Assembly: GCA_000320545.1 (NCBI GenBank)
Contig: ADNK01003500.1
Location: 32,501 to 67,500, forward strand
Source: Bigelowiella natans CCMP2755
Lineage: Eukaryota > Cercozoa > Chlorarachniophyceae
DNA length: 35,000 bases
Direction: 5' to 3'
Within the stretch, counting starts at the first letter, position 1. Each line of letters opens with the position of its first letter. Below the pieces are notes generated by a model that did not search any database, was not told where the DNA came from, and was given only the letters and a program-made list of their open reading frames with translations. Both the position numbers and the translations under genes were made by a program. Below are positions 31,683 to 35,000 of the stretch, piece after piece.

Positions 31683-33722
31683 TGCGTATCTTTGCAGGAA
31701 TAGATCCAAGCTTTTTGGATCGTGTCATGGCTTGGAAGTAATTAACGTCGTCGTCATAATCTTGCATGTCATGCTGCATTTTGATGCTACAGATATATCA
31801 TAATCATCATCATCATCATCTTCTTCTTCTTCTTCTTCACCCACATTATTGTATCTTCCTCCTCCTCCTCCCCCTCCAGGGAAACACCGTTTGCTTTCGC
31901 CACGCAGCCGGAGAAGGGGGTTGTGGTGAGAGGACTTGCGTGTAATACATTATCCTAACCTTAACCCAAAGGGGAACGTTGAGTCATAGAGGGATCGTTC
32001 AGTGATAATATAGCGAGATCAGTTCCAAACATCACCAACTACTAACTAACTATGTATGTATGTATGTATGTGTGTGTGTAATGGCGGCATAACCACCTTT
32101 GGTGTTGTTTGTGTTGGTAGGCATGCGAGCCCAGCGGTACCATCCTGGATCCCTGAAAAACGTTATTTCTCCAATGAACGATGGTCACGGAGTTTATGAA
32201 AAGGTGGGTTAGCTAGATAGCTAGGGGCCATTACCACTATTGGTACTACTACCGCTGCTATTTACTACCGCACCTCGAAGGATCACTATCGTTTCCCCAA
32301 GAAGGGGAGGAGAAAGGGGATAATGAGACCGCGTATGTACCTGCGCTCTCCTTCTTTTCTTTCTTTCTTTCTCTGTTTCTTTGCCGTCTCACTACGTTAT
32401 GATGATGATGATGATGATGATGATGACGTGTATTACGGCAGATATCCCCGTGGATATGGTCTCTGCTCTCTATGGAGCTTCCAGTTCGCGAAGACACTAT
32501 AACAGCTATCTTATCTCTTCCCTTTAAAATCAAAAAGTACAAACAGCAAAGCAGTAGTAAAAGTAGTAGTAGTTTTTGAACAATAGCTTAATAATTAGCA
32601 GAGGATGGATTCGGTCTCTGTGCTATGACTAAACAATTGTTGTTTGTAGGATAAGACAAGCCCATGCGCTGTACTTTGTGAGCGTGTTGGTGCATCGGTA
32701 AGTGGTGGGGTGGTGGTGGCCATAAAAGAGGAGGAGGGAAAAGAAGAAGAAGAAGAAGAAGATACAGATTGCTTTTACGATGGGATGAGAGGGAAGATGA
32801 GGGAGTATGGGGTTATTTTGTAACTACATGATAGGGTTATTTTGTAACTACATGATACCCTTTTGGCAATATATTCAACCCCTCTCCTCCTCCTCCTCCT
32901 CCTCCTCTTCCTCCTCCTCCTCTATAAACTCTATGCCTCTGCTTCTTCCTCGGTTTCTCAAAGAGCACTTCCGCTTGCGGCTCATCCTGCAGATGATGAT
33001 TCCAAGAGTAGTTACACTGCAAGTGGGAGAGGGGGGGGGGGGTTGCCTGGGAGAAGTAATAACAGCAAGAGCAGCAACAACAACAATAAGCAGCTCCTTC
33101 TGGACAACATTACTCTTGATGTCAGAGAGCTCAGCATTCATAGAAAGGTGGTATTTTGATGATGATGATGATGATGACATCAGTGCCTACTTGTCATTAC
33201 CAATTTTTTTTAGCACACCACTACTGGAGGGTATCATCTTCTTCCTCTTCTTCTTCTTCCACTTACTTCCTGTCTCTTTTCTATGCTAGATATTGCGGAA
33301 GTGCAACATTCCGAATGCGCTCGTCATTCAGGACGTGGAGAAAATGTAATTTTAAAAATATATAAGAATAATGATTATAGTGTGTGGGGGGGGAGGGTAG
33401 AGCGGATCGATACATTGACACATAGTAGGATCTTATAACAGAGAATCAGCAGAAGAACGATTACACAAATAGTACTATTACAAAATTAAAGAAGAAATAA
33501 ATTTGTTGTTATTGATGGTGCTTTTGTACGTGCATTTGTTTACTTTACAGGGTGAGAAACCTTATCGGTTTGGCTCTATTCAGAGAAGGGTCTCTTCTTG
33601 TGAGGAAGGTTATGCATGTTTCCACAATTTACATAATTAAATACATGTAATCGGCTCATCATCGTCTCCTCTCCTCCAAACAACACAATCAACTACAGCA
33701 TTACGCGTACAATAAGTATTTG

Positions 33723-33757
<35 letters not shown>

Positions 33758-34137
33758 CATAGGATCTATTCTGGACTGCAAGCATGATAATCGTAACTGT
33801 GGGCGCATGTAATCACACATCATTTTCCATGACCCTAAAACAAGTAGCAAAGAATCATAGCAATTTGAGATCCTTTTCCTGGTACAACGACAAGTACGAG
33901 GATGGCAAAGCTTATGATTTCCCCCTTTTCTTGTGTTTGTGCTGCTGCTTACTATGTTGCGGTCCTCCCCCCCCCTTCCAACGAGCAGGCAATAATCCAG
34001 ACTTGATCTGGTTGGCGTGGAACAGTTACCCCGCTCTCAAACGCCTGATTTACATCATAGTACGGCAACACAAACAACAATGTGCTGCGATGATTAGTAG
34101 CTTTGTTGCTGATTATCCTGGTTGTTCATTCGTGTGG

Positions 34138-34169
<32 letters not shown>

Positions 34170-35000
34170 CATTAGGTAACAGATTCCTTTCATGAAGGCG
34201 GCAGTGAGAAGCAGCCAATGTACTCAATAGCAGTAGTAGTAGTAGTGGTAGTTGTTGTTGTAGTAGTAGTAGTTGTGGTAGTAGTCGTCGTCGTATATGA
34301 AAGGAGGGAAGAGAGAGGAGAAATTGGAATTGCATATAATACGAATTTCTTTCTCCTATTATTGAGCGACATGTGTGTTTTCCTTTTCCCTCTTACTACC
34401 ATCTTTCTCTCCCTGCCTCAGGATGGCGCTGGATGTTGCTAAGGATCTAGAGAGGTCTGCTGCGTAAAGAACAAGAACAAGAACAAGAAGAAGAAGAAGA
34501 AGGAAGATTTAAAAAACAGAAGAGGAAAACACTGTTTAATTCATTATTATGATTGTTGTTGTTGTTGTTGTTGTCATGGGTTACCAGTACGTTACTGCCT
34601 CAAGGATCTGGCATTTCAAAGAGCAATGGTGTATGGACGCCATCGGAAAGCTTGATACTAACACACTTTCTGGATTTGGATGGGGAGATTGAGGAGATTG
34701 GGGTTGTTCTTCCTTAGACTGCCGCTACTGAAACTATCTAGAAGAAGAAGAAGAAGCAATTGCTAAGAAACAATTATTAGGCACTCAAGCAAACACGAAT
34801 ATGTGATGAAATATTGAGTACGATAACAAAATAACAATGATAGTAGCACGTATTTACTCAAGAAACATCACTCTTAGGGATCAACATTCATTATGTCGTT
34901 ACCTCTTCTCTCGCTCATCATCATCATCTTCTTCTTCTTTTTCTTTAGATCCCCACTCTAGTGGCAAAGCGTCTACAAAACATCTGCACTCGTTATAATC
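25914..35000 (+). CDS. INTS1: Integrator complex subunit 1, N-terminal half (runs off the right edge)
   Basis: About 997 residues are readable in 32 exons: 25914-26015, 26085-26540, 26638-26763, 26883-26987, 27147-27225, 27342-27391, 27687-27809, 27938-28006, 28158-28212, 28446-28527, 28698-28737, 28917-29006, 29317-29369, 29547-29601, 30198-30484, 30684-30732, 30967-31043, 31311-31408, 31698-31737, 31880-31941, 32121-32203, 32442-32536, 32650-32697, 32964-33147, 33290-33345, 33551-33608, 33763-33808, 33989-34059, 34176-34219, 34422-34463, 34588-34702, 34949-35000. Motifs collinear with human INTS1 are PPWPEDLALAYVEDVL with IEAFNAKIRTVF, TLIRLLTISMHY, NAQRHAVVWLTTFGMPYLP, LPVREDTITAIL, and DLFWTASMIIVTVGACN with WNSYPALKRLI. 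INTS1 scaffolds the nuclear Integrator complex, which cleaves snRNA and promoter-proximal transcripts. The start has A at -3 and an upstream in-frame TAG. Inserts of poly-Gly (about residues 147-155 and in 30198-30484) are lineage-specific. Exon 14 may extend past 29601, since the frame stays open with Pro-rich sequence. Exons 31 and 32 are tentative. Confidence 0.9.
26421..26442 (+). repeat. Exonic (GGA)n coding poly-glycine in INTS1
   Basis: The GGA run lies within the 456-nt exon 26085-26540, between YVEDVLLSN and VTIPETWSSHPEIEAF. It sits in a loop position relative to human INTS1, where the IEDSL and DSPHC segments are adjacent. Confidence 0.9.
26581..27086 (+). repeat. (AT)n and compound (CT)n(GT)n in INTS1 introns
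   Basis: (AT)n spans about 26581-26614, between exons 26085-26540 and 26638-26763. (CT)n(GT)n spans about 27029-27086, in the intron before exon 27147-27225. Confidence 0.93.
28030..28103 (+). repeat. (CA)n and (AT)n pair in an INTS1 intron
   Basis: A CA run of about 15 units is followed after a short spacer by an AT run. Both lie in the intron between exons 27938-28006 and 28158-28212. Confidence 0.94.
29486..29545 (+). repeat. (ATC)n/(CATCGT)n run ending at an INTS1 acceptor
   Basis: The run occupies the last 60 bases of the intron and ends in catcgtcag|GTTACCG, the acceptor of exon 29547-29601. Confidence 0.9.
29602..30197 (+). other. Long INTS1 intron or Pro-rich exon extension with a (GA)n run
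   Basis: At 596 bp this is the longest inferred intron. The reading frame of exon 29547-29601 (SPEWLRDYH) stays open through a Pro/Ser/Thr/Lys-rich stretch and a (GA)n run at about 29815-29875 until 29922. Part of it may be coding. A (CTC)n/(TCC)n pyrimidine tract at about 30115-30160 precedes the acceptor acatag at 30192-30197. Confidence 0.6.
30296..30332 (+). repeat. Exonic (GGA)n in INTS1
   Basis: The GGA run codes poly-Gly within exon 30198-30484. The exon is also rich in Gln, Thr and Ser (LQHQQPPKLQ, TTTPTPTTS) and has no counterpart in human INTS1 that I recognise. Confidence 0.8.
30507..31196 (+). repeat. (ATG)n, (CAG)n and (ATG)n(GAG)n runs in INTS1 introns
   Basis: (ATG)n spans about 30507-30540 and (CAG)n about 30745-30762, just after the donor at 30733. 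(GAC)n/(GAT)n occurs at about 31071-31100 and (ATG)n(AGG)n at about 31136-31190. Conservation of INTS1 across the flanking exons shows these runs are intronic, although the poly-Gln and poly-Asp frames are open. Confidence 0.88.
32884..34290 (+). repeat. Trinucleotide runs in the 3' INTS1 introns of the window
   Basis: (CTC)n occurs at about 32884-32925 as the pyrimidine tract before exon 32964-33147. (ATC)n at about 33723-33758 lies directly before the acceptor of exon 33763-33808. (TGA)n occurs at about 34137-34169 before exon 34176-34219, and (GTA)n at about 34232-34290 follows it. Confidence 0.9.

Overview
This window is nuclear DNA of a eukaryote. It holds five protein genes in 35 kb, each broken into many very short exons by short GT-AG introns that are packed with microsatellites. 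I built the gene models by hand: protein-family conservation located the exons, then splice sites and reading phase were matched. The three complete genes close exactly: exon lengths sum to 1986, 1956 and 2259 nt, all divisible by 3, and every junction is in phase. The gene set includes Integrator subunit 1, HOOK and katanin-like 2. With the compact layout, this suggests a unicellular eukaryote (protist or alga) rather than a fungus or animal. I cannot name the lineage. The standard genetic code fits throughout, with TAA and TAG both seen as stops.

Layout: (1) 1-812 (+), the C-terminal end of a CDC123/D123 eIF2-assembly factor, cut by the left edge. (2) 1735-8566 (-), a complete 27-exon katanin p60-like microtubule-severing AAA ATPase (KATNAL2 type, LisH domain), convergent with CDC123. 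(3) 9800-14685 (-), a complete 22-exon FAD-dependent amine oxidase of the polyamine oxidase/LSD1 superfamily, in tandem with the katanin gene. (4) 15651-24059 (+), a complete 38-exon HOOK-family dynein/cargo adaptor, divergent from the oxidase across a gap of about 1 kb. (5) 25914-35000 (+), the N-terminal half of Integrator complex subunit 1, running off the right edge.

The genes do not form one pathway. Katanin-like 2 and HOOK are both microtubule/cilium-related, while CDC123 (translation initiation), the oxidase and INTS1 (RNA 3'-end processing and transcription) are unrelated housekeeping functions. I see no RNA genes, transposons, CRISPR arrays or defence systems.

The most unusual features are architectural. 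A 41-bp exon-intron junction of the katanin gene is tandemly repeated four times, leaving three decoy donor copies inside the intron. The oxidase has a GC-AG intron directly after its catalytic-lysine codon. One HOOK intron stays open in frame through a poly-Asp repeat until its own acceptor TAG. Microsatellites crowd the introns but are nearly absent from three intergenic blocks, which instead carry GCTAGC-rich palindromic DNA.
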